This document shows, in pieces, positions 1-8,474 of a stretch of DNA of 59,736 nucleotides. How positions within the stretch are numbered: position 1 is the first letter of the stretch; each line of letters opens with the position of its first letter. Origin of the DNA: Candidatus Endomicrobium neocapritermitis (GTDB lineage Bacteria > Elusimicrobiota > Endomicrobiia > Endomicrobiales > Endomicrobiaceae); the NCBI GenBank assembly GCA_009778325.1, contig WRJZ01000041.1:1-59736 (forward strand), read 5' to 3'. Position numbers and translations under genes: made by a program. The notes under the pieces are model-generated. The model was not told the DNA's origin, did not search any database, and saw nothing but the letters and a program-made list of their open reading frames with translations.

Positions 1-10
1 TCCTGCGGAA

Positions 11-122
11 ATGATGTATATCCTTCGGATACATTAACGACAAGGACACATTACATCATGTTGCCGCAAAGCGGCAATACATCATTAGCGAAGCGACATC
101 ATTCGCCAAAGGCGTACATCAT
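11..122. repeat. Intergenic hairpin repeat, word TACATCAT
   Basis: The word TACATCAT or ACATCAT recurs four times between about 52 and 122, and once inverted as ATGATGTA at 11-18. Between the copies lie small palindromes: TATCCTTCGGATA, TTGCCGCAAAGCGGCAA and CGCCAAAGGCG. The last copy contains the accA stop codon (119-121). A solo copy with the same CGCC/GGCG hairpin is found at 40537-40559. Its role is unknown; it may act as a 3'-end structure for accA. Confidence 0.7.
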
Positions 123-1189
123 GCCTTTTTTATCATTTTTTCTTTAACTTTTTTTGCCTTAGATTTTATTTTATTTTTTGTTTCGGAATTCTTAGCTTTG
201 GCTTTTGACTCTTTTGCGGATTTTTTTCCAGATTCCGGTTCCGAAAAAACTCCCAAATTTCTAAATTTATCATATCTGTCATCGGCAATTTCCTGAGGAG
301 ACATATCTTCATACTGCTTTAAGCATTTATTAATCGCGCTTTTAATATTCGCGGCTGTCTTTGCCGAGTCAACATGAGCTCCGCCAAGAGGCTCTTTTAT
401 GATTTCATCGACAACTTTAAGATTTAACAAATCGGCAGCCGTTATTTTCATCGCTTCCGCGGCTTCCTTTGCTTTTGAACCGTCCCTGAATAGAATAGCC
501 GCACAGCCTTCAGGCGAAATAACAGAATAATATGAATTTTCAAGCATAAGGACTTTATTGGCAACGCCGATACCCAAAGCTCCGCCAGAACCGCCTTCTC
601 CTATAACAATACTAAAAACCGGAACTTTTAAATCCGACATATCTCTCAAATTTCTTGCAATAGCCTCAGCCTGGCCTCTTTCTTCGGCCGCGATTCCGGG
701 ATATGCTCCGGACGTGTCTATAAATGTTATTATGGGTCTGTTAAATTTTTGGGCAAGATTCATAACTCTGAGGGCTTTGCGGTAACCTTCGGGATGCGCC
801 ATTCCGAAATTTCTGTCCATATTTTCCTGAAGAGTCCTTCCCTTTTGATGTCCGATGACCATTACGGGTTTGCCGTCAATTGAAGCCATTCCGCACAGCA
901 AAGCGCTGTCATCGCCGAAAACTCTGTCTCCGTGAAGTTCGACAAAATCTTCAAATATCATTTTTATGTAATCCGTGGAATAAGGTCTTTGCGGATGTCT
1001 TGCGATTTGTATTCTCTGCCACGGCGCGAGAGCGCCGTAAATTTTCTGCATGAGCTCATGTCTTTTCTTTTGCAAATCCTCAATTTGTTCGGAAAAATCC
1101 ACATTTTCCTGACCCGGAGAAGATTTAAGACTTTCTATCTTTTTATCAATTTCAACTATAGGCTGTTCAAAATCAAAAGAATTATTCAT
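119..1189 (-). CDS. accA: Acetyl-CoA carboxylase carboxyltransferase subunit alpha
   Basis: This cytoplasmic subunit works with AccD to transfer carboxyl from carboxybiotin to acetyl-CoA, giving malonyl-CoA for fatty acid synthesis. The 356-aa product shows the family's N-terminal E-x-P-I-x-E-L-like helix region, the substrate-loop stretch [16 protein letters not shown] and the following [15 protein letters not shown] block. The last 40 or so residues are a lysine/alanine-rich tail, making it longer than the usual 320 aa. The ATG is preceded by GAGGAG. The stop codon falls inside a TACATCAT repeat, so the 3' end abuts a mobile-looking hairpin. An outer membrane protein gene lies 9 bp upstream and is probably co-transcribed. 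Identification is firm. Confidence 0.97.
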   Translation of the reverse strand: MNNSFDFEQPIVEIDKKIESLKSSPGQENVDFSEQIEDLQKKRHELMQKIYGALAPWQRIQIARHPQRPYSTDYIKMIFEDFVELHGDRVFGDDSALLCGMASIDGKPVMVIGHQKGRTLQENMDRNFGMAHPEGYRKALRVMNLAQKFNRPIITFIDTSGAYPGIAAEERGQAEAIARNLRDMSDLKVPVFSIVIGEGGSGGALGIGVANKVLMLENSYYSVISPEGCAAILFRDGSKAKEAAEAMKITAADLLNLKVVDEIIKEPLGGAHVDSAKTAANIKSAINKCLKQYEDMSPQEIADDRYDKFRNLGVFSEPESGKKSAKESKAKAKNSETKNKIKSKAKKVKEKMIKKA

Positions 1190-1198
1190 GAATCTCCT

Positions 1199-1912
1199 CT
1201 AAAACTTTCCTGTATATCCAATCCTAAATACTCTTTCATTAGGAAATCTGTCCGCCTCGTCTCTTCCCCAGCAGTCTCTCATCATAAAGTCTATATCAAT
1301 ATAATCGGTAAGATTAAGCTTCAAACCAAAATTCAATCTCGCGTCCGGAAAATATCCGATATTATCATACTCCGCCATAAAAGACAAAGAATCTTTAGCA
1401 AAAGGCATGGGCATTATAGTGCTGACAAAACCGTGCAATCCCGGGTCTTTAAAGTCGTTCATATTCATGCCAAGGTAAAAATTCCAGCCTTCAAAGAAAA
1501 CTTCTCTCCCGGCAACAACATAGAGACCTCTTTCTTTCTGTACATAATTGCCGTCATAGTCCTGATTAAAGAAATATCCCTGGCCGTCATAACCGAGCGC
1601 CACGCTGGGCCAGGTCATATTGCCTTCATAGGCTTTTACTTTTACCGATAATGCCGGAATCGCTACTTTTGCCTGTTCGTTTCCGATAAAATTAACAAGC
1701 TCCAAGGCAACGCCGACATACATAAACTTAAAAACTCCGAAATCAAGCCTTGTCTGAACACTTCCGCCGCTAAAGAATCTGAAGTTCACATCATAACTGC
1801 CGTAATTTAAAATACCCGTAGTAGGGGTATCCATAATATAAAGACCGCTTGCAAAAGTTACGGAAACAAAGCCCAAAAGCCCCATACAGGAACATATTAT
1901 TTTTTTATACAT
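1199..1912 (-). CDS. Predicted outer membrane beta-barrel protein, unknown function
   Basis: The 237-aa product starts with a clear Sec signal peptide (MYKKIICSC then a hydrophobic core to about residue 21, SVTFASG). The mature part is rich in alternating aromatic and polar residues (GSYDVNFRFFSGG, YVGVALELVNFIG, LNFGLKLNLTDYIDIDFMMRD) and ends in GKF, so it has the final Phe typical of barrel strands. It resembles the short YjbH-like or transporter-like barrel proteins, but I cannot name a family. A strong ribosome site (GGAGGGG) lies just upstream of the ATG. It is 9 bp from accA on the same strand, so co-transcription is likely; the functional link is not obvious. Confidence 0.75.
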   Translation of the reverse strand: MYKKIICSCMGLLGFVSVTFASGLYIMDTPTTGILNYGSYDVNFRFFSGGSVQTRLDFGVFKFMYVGVALELVNFIGNEQAKVAIPALSVKVKAYEGNMTWPSVALGYDGQGYFFNQDYDGNYVQKERGLYVVAGREVFFEGWNFYLGMNMNDFKDPGLHGFVSTIMPMPFAKDSLSFMAEYDNIGYFPDARLNFGLKLNLTDYIDIDFMMRDCWGRDEADRFPNERVFRIGYTGKF

Positions 1913-2003
1913 TAAAAATTCCCCTCCAAAACATACGTAACAATCTTAATAATTGTATAATTTTTGTATTTTCAAGTCAATTTTAACGGCAGACTTTATA
2001 CAG

Positions 2004-2117
2004 AAAAGGCGATGCAGAGATGCAGGGATGCGGGGAGGCAGGGTAACTGCCGTTTGTTGTTTTTATCATTTGCCGTTGCTCTGCATCTCCGCATCCCTGC
2101 ATCCCTGCATCGCCTTT
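2004..2117. repeat. Long hairpin repeat, word GATGCAGG, overlapping the aroK 3' end
   Basis: The left arm (2004-2044) is built of GATGCAGA, GATGCAGG and GATGCGGG words. The right arm (2079-2117) carries their complement (CTGCATC, CGCATCC, CTGCATCC). The two arms match over about 38 bp with a few mismatches. The loop region has GTAACTGCC and TTGTTG like other members. The aroK stop codon (2066-2068) lies in the loop, so the right arm is translated as the aroK C-terminus. The same words recur in the array at 38206-38474. Confidence 0.8.
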
Positions 2118-2620
2118 TGAAGCTCTTTGTTTTCCAAAATTTCCTGAGCGCACTGCTCTGGGCTGAGCCCTTCCGTATTAAAAGCAAAATCGCAGTTTTT
2201 GTATGCTTCTTTCCGCTGCTCAAGAAGTTTTTTTATCTCTCCGAGCGGGTTCAAAGCGCGGACAATCAAAGGCCGGTTATCATTCAGGCTTACTCTTTCA
2301 AGAAGATGTTCGGGCGAGGCAAAAAGGTTTATGATAATGCCGTTTTTTCTCAAAATATCCATGTTTTTGGAGTTTATTACCGAGCCGCCGCCGCATGAAA
2401 TTACAATATTATCCATGCCTGCGACAAGCGCTATTGTTTCGGACTCAAGTTTTCTGAAAGCCGCTTCGCCGCAATTTTGAAATATCTCGCTTATACTCTG
2501 CCCCGTACTGTCTTCAATCATCGAGTCCGTGTCAAAAAACATGCGCCCGAGCTTTTCCGCAACGATTCTGCCGACAGTAGTTTTTCCCGTGCCCATAAAA
2601 CCTGTAAAGACAATATTCAT
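2066..2620 (-). CDS. aroK: Shikimate kinase with repeat-derived C-terminus
   Basis: This enzyme phosphorylates shikimate with ATP in the chorismate pathway. Visible features are the P-loop G-F-M-G-T-G-K-T (residues 7-14), the shikimate-binding D-T-D (30-32), a CGGGS motif near residue 80 and the lid sequence N-D-N-R-P-L. At 184 aa it is about ten residues longer than typical. The last 15 or so residues (KAMQGCRDAEMQSNGK) are encoded by the right arm of the hairpin repeat at 2004-2117, so the native stop was probably replaced when the repeat arrived. It lies downstream of aroC on the same strand, with another hairpin between them, forming an aromatic amino acid unit. Function is certain; the tail is likely a neutral extension. 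Confidence 0.95.
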   Translation of the reverse strand: MNIVFTGFMGTGKTTVGRIVAEKLGRMFFDTDSMIEDSTGQSISEIFQNCGEAAFRKLESETIALVAGMDNIVISCGGGSVINSKNMDILRKNGIIINLFASPEHLLERVSLNDNRPLIVRALNPLGEIKKLLEQRKEAYKNCDFAFNTEGLSPEQCAQEILENKELQKAMQGCRDAEMQSNGK

Positions 2621-2639
2621 TGTTTATCCCAAATAGAAG

Positions 2640-2740
2640 AACGGCAGAAGGTAAGAGATAAGAAGTTATGAAGATAAGCAACTGCAAAAACAAACCTTCT
2701 TTTTCTTATCCTCTTATCATCCTGCCTTCTTATCTTCTTA
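2640..2740. repeat. Long hairpin repeat, word GATAAG, between aroC and aroK
   Basis: The element begins AACGGCAGAAGG, then has GATAAGAAG/GAAGATAAG words. After a spacer (about 2678-2698), the right arm reads CTTATCCTCTTATC and CTTCTTATCTTCTTAT. The aroC stop (2738-2740) is the last part of the right arm. It has the same layout as other members, with a different word. Confidence 0.7.
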
Positions 2741-3907
2741 TATTACTTGTATACGCGAAATGTAAGTTCTAAAGTTTTCTTTCATATCTTCTATTGAATC
2801 GCCGCCGAACTTCTCTTTTAACGCTCTTGCAAGCTCAAAAGCTACCGCGGCTTCGGCTACAACTCCGGCAGCCGGCACCGCGCAAACGTCGCTTCTGACG
2901 CTTTCCGCTTTTTCGGCTTTTTTGGTGTTAATATTAACGGAACGCAAAGGCTTTGCCAAAGACGGTATGGCTTTCATTGTGCATGTTATTTCTATCGGCT
3001 CTCCGTTACTCATGCCGCCTTCAATTCCGCCGGCTCTGTTCGTATTTCTGTAAAAACCTTTTTTATTATTATAAAAAATTTCGTCATGAGACAGCGAACC
3101 GGGCGTTGAAGCGAGTTTTGTTCCGTTTCCGAATTCTACGGCTTTTATCGCCTGAATTGACATTAAACTCTGCGAAATTCTGCCGTCAAGCTTCAAATCC
3201 CACTGCGTATGGCTGCCCAAACCTACTGGAACATTCTGCGCGACAACAACAAGTTTTCCGCCCAGCGTATCGCCTTTTGAGCCTGCGGATTTTATAGCCT
3301 GTATCATTTTTTTGCTTGCCGCGGCATCAGGACATCTCACATAAGACATTTCAGTATCATGCCATATCTTGTCGCGCGGAACAGAATTCATATTTGCCGC
3401 AACATTTCCTATCTGCAATGTGTAAGATATAATATTGATTCCAAACTCTTTTAAAAGCTCTTTACAAACCGCTCCGGCAGCGACCCTTACGGCTGTTTCT
3501 CTTGCGGAGGCTCTTTCTAAAATGTCGCGAAAATCATCCACGCCGTATTTCATAAGCCCTGCCAAATCCGCGTGGCCGGGACGTGGCTTTAAAAGTATCT
3601 TGCCGTCCAAATCGACCGAAACAGGAGACATTATGCCTTTCCAGTTATCCCAGTCTTTATTTTCAACATATAAAGCAATCGGCGATCCCAAAGATCTGGC
3701 ATGTCTTAATCCCGACAAAATTTTAACGCTGTCGGTTTCAATTTTCATTCTCAGGCCTCTGCCAAAACCTTTTTGCCTTCTGGCAAGCTCGACGTCTATG
3801 TCTTCAGAATTAATATTTAATCCCGCAGGTATTCCTTCCAAAATTACCAAAAGCCCCCTGCCGTGCGACTCGCCTGCCGTTGTAAAACGAATCATCTTAT
3901 TCTCCAA
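2738..3907 (-). CDS. aroC: Chorismate synthase
   Basis: This enzyme makes chorismate from 5-enolpyruvylshikimate-3-phosphate using reduced FMN. The 389-aa sequence opens with the typical FTTAGESHG block. It also holds the ERASARETAVRVAAGA signature near residue 135 and the RAGGIEGGMSNGEPI signature near residue 295. Length and motifs match the family. The ribosome site TTGGAGAA lies before the ATG, and a plausible TTGATT-18-TATAAT promoter sits upstream at 3926-3955. It is the first gene of an aroC, aroK, OMP, accA run on the minus strand. The stop codon lies in a GATAAG-word hairpin. Confidence 0.97.
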   Translation of the reverse strand: MENKMIRFTTAGESHGRGLLVILEGIPAGLNINSEDIDVELARRQKGFGRGLRMKIETDSVKILSGLRHARSLGSPIALYVENKDWDNWKGIMSPVSVDLDGKILLKPRPGHADLAGLMKYGVDDFRDILERASARETAVRVAAGAVCKELLKEFGINIISYTLQIGNVAANMNSVPRDKIWHDTEMSYVRCPDAAASKKMIQAIKSAGSKGDTLGGKLVVVAQNVPVGLGSHTQWDLKLDGRISQSLMSIQAIKAVEFGNGTKLASTPGSLSHDEIFYNNKKGFYRNTNRAGGIEGGMSNGEPIEITCTMKAIPSLAKPLRSVNINTKKAEKAESVRSDVCAVPAAGVVAEAAVAFELARALKEKFGGDSIEDMKENFRTYISRIQVI

Positions 3908-3925
3908 ATAATATTTTTAACATAT

Positions 3926-3955
3926 ATTATATGTAATTTTTATATCTAAAATCAA
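3926..3955 (-). promoter_or_regulatory. Candidate promoter for aroC
   Basis: On the minus strand TTGATT (3950-3955) and TATAAT (3926-3931) are separated by 18 bases, 19 bases upstream of the aroC ATG. The region is AT-rich, so the match is supportive but not decisive. Confidence 0.5.
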
Positions 3956-3988
3956 AAAAACAGCCCGCAAAAACACGAAAAAGTTTCA

Positions 3989-4432
3989 TTAAAATTCAGC
4001 ATTTTCAGGAGTTTTTTTCAATTTCCAATATGCTTTCAAATATTTATTCAAGCGTTCAAAGTCCCGTTTGGTGAGTTCTTGAAACCGAGTGATATCCATA
4101 TTATCAAGCAAGTCGTTGATTTTAACCCGTATGGCAATAGGATTTTGAGTTATTCTTCCTATAAACTTGTCATAGTCTTCGTCTTCCGATTTTTTAGTGA
4201 CACAACGCAGCGCGGAAATCACTTCAGGCGAAAATCCTTCTTTTTCAAGCGTTTCAAAAGTCCAATCGCCGTCTTCGACAACATCGTGCAACACGCCGCA
4301 AATTTTTTCTGCTTCGGTTTCACCTCGTTCCATTACGCGAAGAGGGTGTAAAATATACGCTGCGCCGGACTTGTCTTTTTGATTTTTATGAGCAAAAAAC
4401 GCTATTTCTATGGCTCGTAATAATGTTGACAT
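3989..4432 (-). CDS. Single-domain HD phosphohydrolase, MESH1/SpoT hydrolase-like
   Basis: The 147-aa protein is an isolated HD domain like the hydrolase half of RelA/SpoT. It has a His in AHKNQKDKSG (residue 15), L-H-P (H29), the metal-binding H-D in GVLHDVVED (H49, D50) and a K-I-N-D-L-L-D-N motif near residue 106 matching the family's later Asp. No synthetase or TGS domain is present. This arrangement matches small alarmone hydrolases (MESH1-like), so ppGpp hydrolysis is the best guess. Other nucleotide substrates are possible. A GGAGAA ribosome site lies 11 bases before the ATG. It is followed on the same strand by a region with no gene (3908-3988 on its downstream side). Confidence 0.75.
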   Translation of the reverse strand: MSTLLRAIEIAFFAHKNQKDKSGAAYILHPLRVMERGETEAEKICGVLHDVVEDGDWTFETLEKEGFSPEVISALRCVTKKSEDEDYDKFIGRITQNPIAIRVKINDLLDNMDITRFQELTKRDFERLNKYLKAYWKLKKTPENAEF

Positions 4433-4453
4433 TTTATGATGCGTTCTCCTTTT

Positions 4454-4756
4454 TTAAATCTGTCCGGCCGGTTTTTTCCAATTGCTTAATTGAATTGTTT
4501 TCGGCGCGTGATAAAATGTCCCGTAACCGATGTTTCCTTGTAGGAGTATTGTTCCGTTTTGAATAAGTTCTTGCGCCATTTCGGGCGTTATGCGGTCTTG
4601 GTCCATGATACTATAATCGCCATAATCCATCAGAGCATCTTCTAATGCTTTTGTCATCTGATGGTCTTCTTTCCACTCGCCGTTAACAAACCATTCGCAC
4701 TTGAAAGGGGCGGCGCGCCGTGCAAGTCTGTGTCCCATAAAAATATAATATCTCAT
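4454..4756 (-). CDS. Hypothetical protein, 100 aa
   Basis: This is a short acidic-to-neutral soluble protein without signal peptide or membrane segment. It contains a tryptophan-rich patch (C-E-W-F-V-N-G-E-W-K-E-D) and an Asp/Tyr-rich middle (LMDYGDYSIMDQDRI). I do not recognise a family. It sits between the HD hydrolase (22 bp downstream) and a YiiX-type amidase gene on the same strand, so it may be part of that operon. The start is uncertain since no good ribosome site is seen before the ATG. Codon pattern looks protein-like and no longer overlapping frame competes. Confidence 0.55.
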   Translation of the reverse strand: MRYYIFMGHRLARRAAPFKCEWFVNGEWKEDHQMTKALEDALMDYGDYSIMDQDRITPEMAQELIQNGTILLQGNIGYGTFYHAPKTIQLSNWKKPAGQI

Positions 4757-4802
4757 AATCTCATACTATGTCCCGTCGCCTGAAAAGCAATACATCATGG
4801 TC

Positions 4803-6875
4803 TTAATCTTCTCCCGTAAGATAAAATTCGGCAAGGCTGGCCACCCGGCTCATTTCAACGCCTTCTTTTCCTTTATATCTCTGTATCGCCTGTTCGAAAA
4901 CCGTGCGCGCCTGACTGTATTTTCCCAGTTGGATGAGTAATTTGCCTTTTTCTATCAGCGCATTGGCTGCCTGTTCCCGCACAACAAGCTCTTGATCATC
5001 GGCATAAAGCCTGTCTATTTCATCAAAGATAGCCAGCGCTTCGCGAGGCTGTACGTCCGCCAAAAGATTTCCTTTGCCGATTAATGCTTGTACGACTTTT
5101 GCGCGTATGGCGGGCGTTTCGCCTTCGGCGCAGAGTTGAGCTATTTTGTCATAGATGGCGGCGATTTTTTCAACGGGCGGCTCCTTCACATAGAGCAAAG
5201 CGTCCGCCTTCCCGAAATGTACATTAATGACCTGTTCCTTTACTTTCGGGGTTGCGTCATTGCCGTAACGCTCAATGATTTCATTCATAATGGAAATGGC
5301 GGGAGCGTAATCGTCTTCCATGCGGTCGGACGTATTTGCTTCCTGAGCAAATCTCCTCGCCTTATTGAAAAGCCCTTCAATTACCGCCGCGCGCACGTCC
5401 GGCGTTTCGTCCCGACCATAACGGCGGTCAAGCTCGTCGTAGGCGTCAATTTCTTCCTTTCTTCTGCCGATTTGATAAAAGGTTTCCCCTTTCGCGAGAA
5501 GCGCTCTTGCCGCAACGGCGCGAACGGAAGGTTCGCCGTCATCTCCGTAGCGTCCAATCAGTTCGTCAATCGCGGCTACCGACTCCCTGTTTCTGTACGC
5601 GGCGAAAAAGAAAGGGTCTGTCATGTCCTGCGGGCGATCTTTTCTCATGCGGTGCCCCAGCGCCACGGCCTTGTAATAAAACGCCTTTGCGCCCATTTCC
5701 CTTATTAAAGGATTTTTGTCGTTTCCGTAACGCCGCTCAAATTCGTCAAAAGCCTCCATGGCGGCGGCAAATTCAGCTTCCTGCTGCTGATAGGGACCAT
5801 TGATGCTCAGCCTTGTAAGTACATCGAGTTTATTATGCAGCAATACGGAAAGGGTGGCGCGCATAGCGGATGCGCTGTCTTTGGCATAGCGCAGGTCGGC
5901 TTCTTCCCATGTTTCTATCGCCTTGCCGCGATAACCCTTTGCATCCAGCGCTAACCCCTTAAAACCTAAAGCTGTGGCAAGGCGCTCGCGGGTTTCAGCG
6001 TCCTCAGACCCGCCAAAACGCCGGTCAATATCATCAGCAAGGGCAATCGCTTCATCATGCTTATTTTGATGAAACAGATTATTTACTTCTTCCACAAGCG
6101 ATACGATGTCCGTATCCCTATCGTCAGCCGAAACGACCGCGCGGCCGGACTGCAAACCGGCTGCTTTTTCAGCGGAGCATTCGGTTTCGGGAGCCGCATT
6201 TGATTTTACGGTCATTAACAATTCGCTGTCAAAAATTGCAGCCGGTGAAATCACCGTCTCTGACATTGGAATTTTGTCGCCGTATCGTTCTTTCATTTTT
6301 TGCCTGACAACTTCGCTCGTCAAATCAAAATCGCTCAATTTTTCAAGTTTACCGATCTCTATTCCTGCCGCTCTTTGATATATTTTCCAAATCAATTCCG
6401 AACAGTAAATTTTTTCATCGCTCCATTCAAACGTCAAATCGTAGTCTTTGCCGATAAATTTTTCGCCTTCGCGTTTCATTTTTTCAAGCGTCTCGACGGT
6501 TAAAATTTCGTCCGCATTTTTGAGGCGTTTGATTACAAAATGACCGTCTTTCCCGCGAACAATCCACTCGTCAAGCGGCGTTGGCTTTACCGGCTGGACC
6601 GCTTCGAAAACATAATACCGCCCGTTTTCTCCGTAAATAATTCCGCAATGAGAGTATCGTGATTTTGTGGCAAGCTGAATGGCTTTGCTTTGCTCTGAAA
6701 GAGAAGTTTGAAAAATAAGATCGCCGTCTCTGATTTCGTTGCCGTCGGCAAGTTTCTTAATTTCCGATTTTGCAGTTTTAAGTCGAAGTTTTGGGTTGAA
6801 AAAATATCGTTTTGCGTAACATCCGCTAAACGCAATCAATGCCAAAAGTCCGAAAAAGATGATTATTGTCCTCAT
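4803..6875 (-). CDS. YiiX-like permuted NlpC/P60 amidase fused to helical repeats
   Basis: The 690-aa protein starts with a hydrophobic stretch ending FSGC (Cys 19), so it may be a lipoprotein or an anchored periplasmic protein. Residues 48-180 match the permuted papain-like amidases of the YiiX/YebB type: D-G-D-L-I-F-Q, catalytic His in Y-S-H-C-G-I (H76) and catalytic Cys in Y-C-S-E-L (C158). Residues 255-690 hold at least seven imperfect helical repeats of 50-70 residues with the pattern RYG-D-x-x-P-x-V-R followed by AL-x-K-G, similar to TPR/Sel1 types. The repeat half is visibly GC-richer than the amidase half and the neighbours, which suggests later fusion or transfer. The likely role is cell-wall or lipid amide hydrolysis with a protein-binding scaffold; the substrate is unknown. 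Confidence 0.8.
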   Translation of the reverse strand: MRTIIIFFGLLALIAFSGCYAKRYFFNPKLRLKTAKSEIKKLADGNEIRDGDLIFQTSLSEQSKAIQLATKSRYSHCGIIYGENGRYYVFEAVQPVKPTPLDEWIVRGKDGHFVIKRLKNADEILTVETLEKMKREGEKFIGKDYDLTFEWSDEKIYCSELIWKIYQRAAGIEIGKLEKLSDFDLTSEVVRQKMKERYGDKIPMSETVISPAAIFDSELLMTVKSNAAPETECSAEKAAGLQSGRAVVSADDRDTDIVSLVEEVNNLFHQNKHDEAIALADDIDRRFGGSEDAETRERLATALGFKGLALDAKGYRGKAIETWEEADLRYAKDSASAMRATLSVLLHNKLDVLTRLSINGPYQQQEAEFAAAMEAFDEFERRYGNDKNPLIREMGAKAFYYKAVALGHRMRKDRPQDMTDPFFFAAYRNRESVAAIDELIGRYGDDGEPSVRAVAARALLAKGETFYQIGRRKEEIDAYDELDRRYGRDETPDVRAAVIEGLFNKARRFAQEANTSDRMEDDYAPAISIMNEIIERYGNDATPKVKEQVINVHFGKADALLYVKEPPVEKIAAIYDKIAQLCAEGETPAIRAKVVQALIGKGNLLADVQPREALAIFDEIDRLYADDQELVVREQAANALIEKGKLLIQLGKYSQARTVFEQAIQRYKGKEGVEMSRVASLAEFYLTGED

Positions 6876-6944
6876 TCGATTATCCGTTTATTATAGGATA
6901 TACCCCTATTTGCTCCAAAGAGCGTGTTGGCTGACGCCTCTAGA

Positions 6945-7056
6945 AACAAAGTGAAAAGTTCAAATAAAGTATTTCGGCTTCACCGAAATCTACTAATAGA
7001 TTTTCGCAAAGCGAAAATACCAAAATTATTACTTGTTATTTATTAATTATTAACTG
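6945..7056. repeat. Hairpin repeat with core A, downstream of radA
   Basis: Core A (6971-7022) has two small hairpins, ATTTCGGCTTCACCGAAAT and GATTTTCGCAAAGCGAAAAT, joined by CTACTAATA. The right flank has TTATTAATTATTAACTG words that run into the radA stop codon (7050-7052). The left flank is poorly complementary, so this copy looks decayed. The core matches the copies at 11571-11620 and 26768-26816. The rest of 6876-7049 shows no gene. Confidence 0.7.
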
Positions 7057-8423
7057 CCTCTCAAAAATTTTACGGCATTATCCAGGGTTTCCGCGCCGAA
7101 AATTTCGATTTTGCCTTTATATGATAAATTTTTCAGGTTTCCTTTCGGGATTATCGCTTTTTTAAAACCGAGTTTTTCAGCTTCCGCAAGCCTTTCCGAA
7201 GGAAGAGCGACGGAGCGTATTTCTCCGGCAAGCCCGACTTCGCCGAACACTATCATATCTTTCGGACAAACAAATCCCGAGTTTGCCGAAACTATCGCGC
7301 ATGCCGCCGCCAAATCCGCCGAGGTTTCTTTTATTTTTACCCCGCCTGCAATATTGACAAACACATCCTGCATTTCTAACGGCAAATCAAGCCTTTTTTC
7401 TAAAACGGCGATTAGAATTGTCACTCTGTTAGCGTCATATCCGGAAACCATTCTGCGGGGTATTCCGAAATTCGTTCTTGCGGCAAGCGCCTGAACTTCC
7501 AAAAGCAAAGGTCTTGTTCCTTCCATTGAAACGGTAACGATATTTCCCGGAGCATTAACCGTACGTTCGCCCAGAAAAATCAGCGAAGGATTTGAAACCT
7601 CGGTAAGCCCGGAAGCGTTCATTTCAAAAATCCCTATTTCGCTTGTAGGGCCAAAGCGGTTTTTATAAGCCCTTAAAATTCTGTAAATATGCTGTCTTTC
7701 ATTTTCAAAATATAAAACCGTATCTACAATATGTTCCAAAACGCGGGGGCCTGCCAAATCTCCTTCTTTTGTTACGTGACCCAAAAGAAAAACCGTAATA
7801 TTTTTTGATTTTGCTATTCTTAAAAGCTCAGCCGCGCACTCCCTTACCTGCCCGACAGTGCCGGGAGCTCCCGTAAGCTCCGGATGATATGTTGTTTGTA
7901 TGGAATCTATAATTAAAAATTTAGGCTCTATTTTATTGATCGCGTCAATAATATTTTGAAGATTTGTTTCCGAAGCCAGAAATATATTGTCTTTTTTTAC
8001 TTTAAGCCGCTCCGCCCTGGACTTAACCTGCGAAAGCGATTCTTCGCCCGATATATAAAGCGCTGTTCCCGTATCGCTCAAAGCGCCGGAAACGTGAAGC
8101 ATCAAAGTAGATTTTCCTATGCCAGGCGCACCGCCCAACAATATGAGCGAACCCGGCACAACGCCGCCGCCTATCATATTGTCAAACTCTTTAATGCCGG
8201 TAGCATAGCGTTTAAAATCTTTGACGGAAATATCCTGTAATTTTAAAACATCGGAAGAAAAACCGGTAAGCTGCCTTGAAGCCGCGCCGTTTTTTGAAAC
8301 AGCCGTAAATTTTTCTTCGGCAAAACTGTTCCATGCGCCGCAAGAAGGGCATTTGCCAAGCCACTGCGAAGATTCATATCCGCACTGCTGACACAAAAAT
8401 TTAGATTTGATTTTTGATTTCAT
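7050..8423 (-). CDS. radA: DNA repair protein RadA
   Basis: RadA is a RecA-like ATPase that promotes branch migration during recombinational repair. The 457-aa protein has the N-terminal four-Cys zinc finger (C11, C14, C25, C28), the Walker A GGAPGIGKST (97-106), the RadA-specific KNRFG motif near residue 253 and a C-terminal Lon-protease-like domain (about 290-455). Its length is normal. It is followed by a core-A hairpin whose right flank contains its stop codon. The MCE gene lies 51 bp upstream, the gap being filled by half a repeat element. Identification is firm. Confidence 0.97.
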   Translation of the reverse strand: MKSKIKSKFLCQQCGYESSQWLGKCPSCGAWNSFAEEKFTAVSKNGAASRQLTGFSSDVLKLQDISVKDFKRYATGIKEFDNMIGGGVVPGSLILLGGAPGIGKSTLMLHVSGALSDTGTALYISGEESLSQVKSRAERLKVKKDNIFLASETNLQNIIDAINKIEPKFLIIDSIQTTYHPELTGAPGTVGQVRECAAELLRIAKSKNITVFLLGHVTKEGDLAGPRVLEHIVDTVLYFENERQHIYRILRAYKNRFGPTSEIGIFEMNASGLTEVSNPSLIFLGERTVNAPGNIVTVSMEGTRPLLLEVQALAARTNFGIPRRMVSGYDANRVTILIAVLEKRLDLPLEMQDVFVNIAGGVKIKETSADLAAACAIVSANSGFVCPKDMIVFGEVGLAGEIRSVALPSERLAEAEKLGFKKAIIPKGNLKNLSYKGKIEIFGAETLDNAVKFLRGS

Positions 8424-8432
8424 TAAGTCTTT

Positions 8433-8474
8433 TGCCGTTGATTCGTAATTCGTAATTTGTAATTCGTAATTGCC
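8433..8474. repeat. Half hairpin repeat, word ATTCGTAATT
   Basis: The sequence runs GCCGTTGATTCGTAATTC and then three more ATTCGTAATT-like words to AATTGCC. It equals the right arm of the full element at 42535-42620, without a left arm. It fills the gap between the MCE gene stop and the radA start. Confidence 0.75.

Noticed and set aside
932-1651. 239-aa plus-strand frame opposite accA and the OMP gene
   Set aside because: It spans two real genes on the other strand, lacks a ribosome site and shows no domain.
1996-2223. Small frames in hairpin repeats (C-R-D-A-G-type peptides)
   Set aside because: They are translations of the GATGCAGG word in both directions and have no ribosome site.
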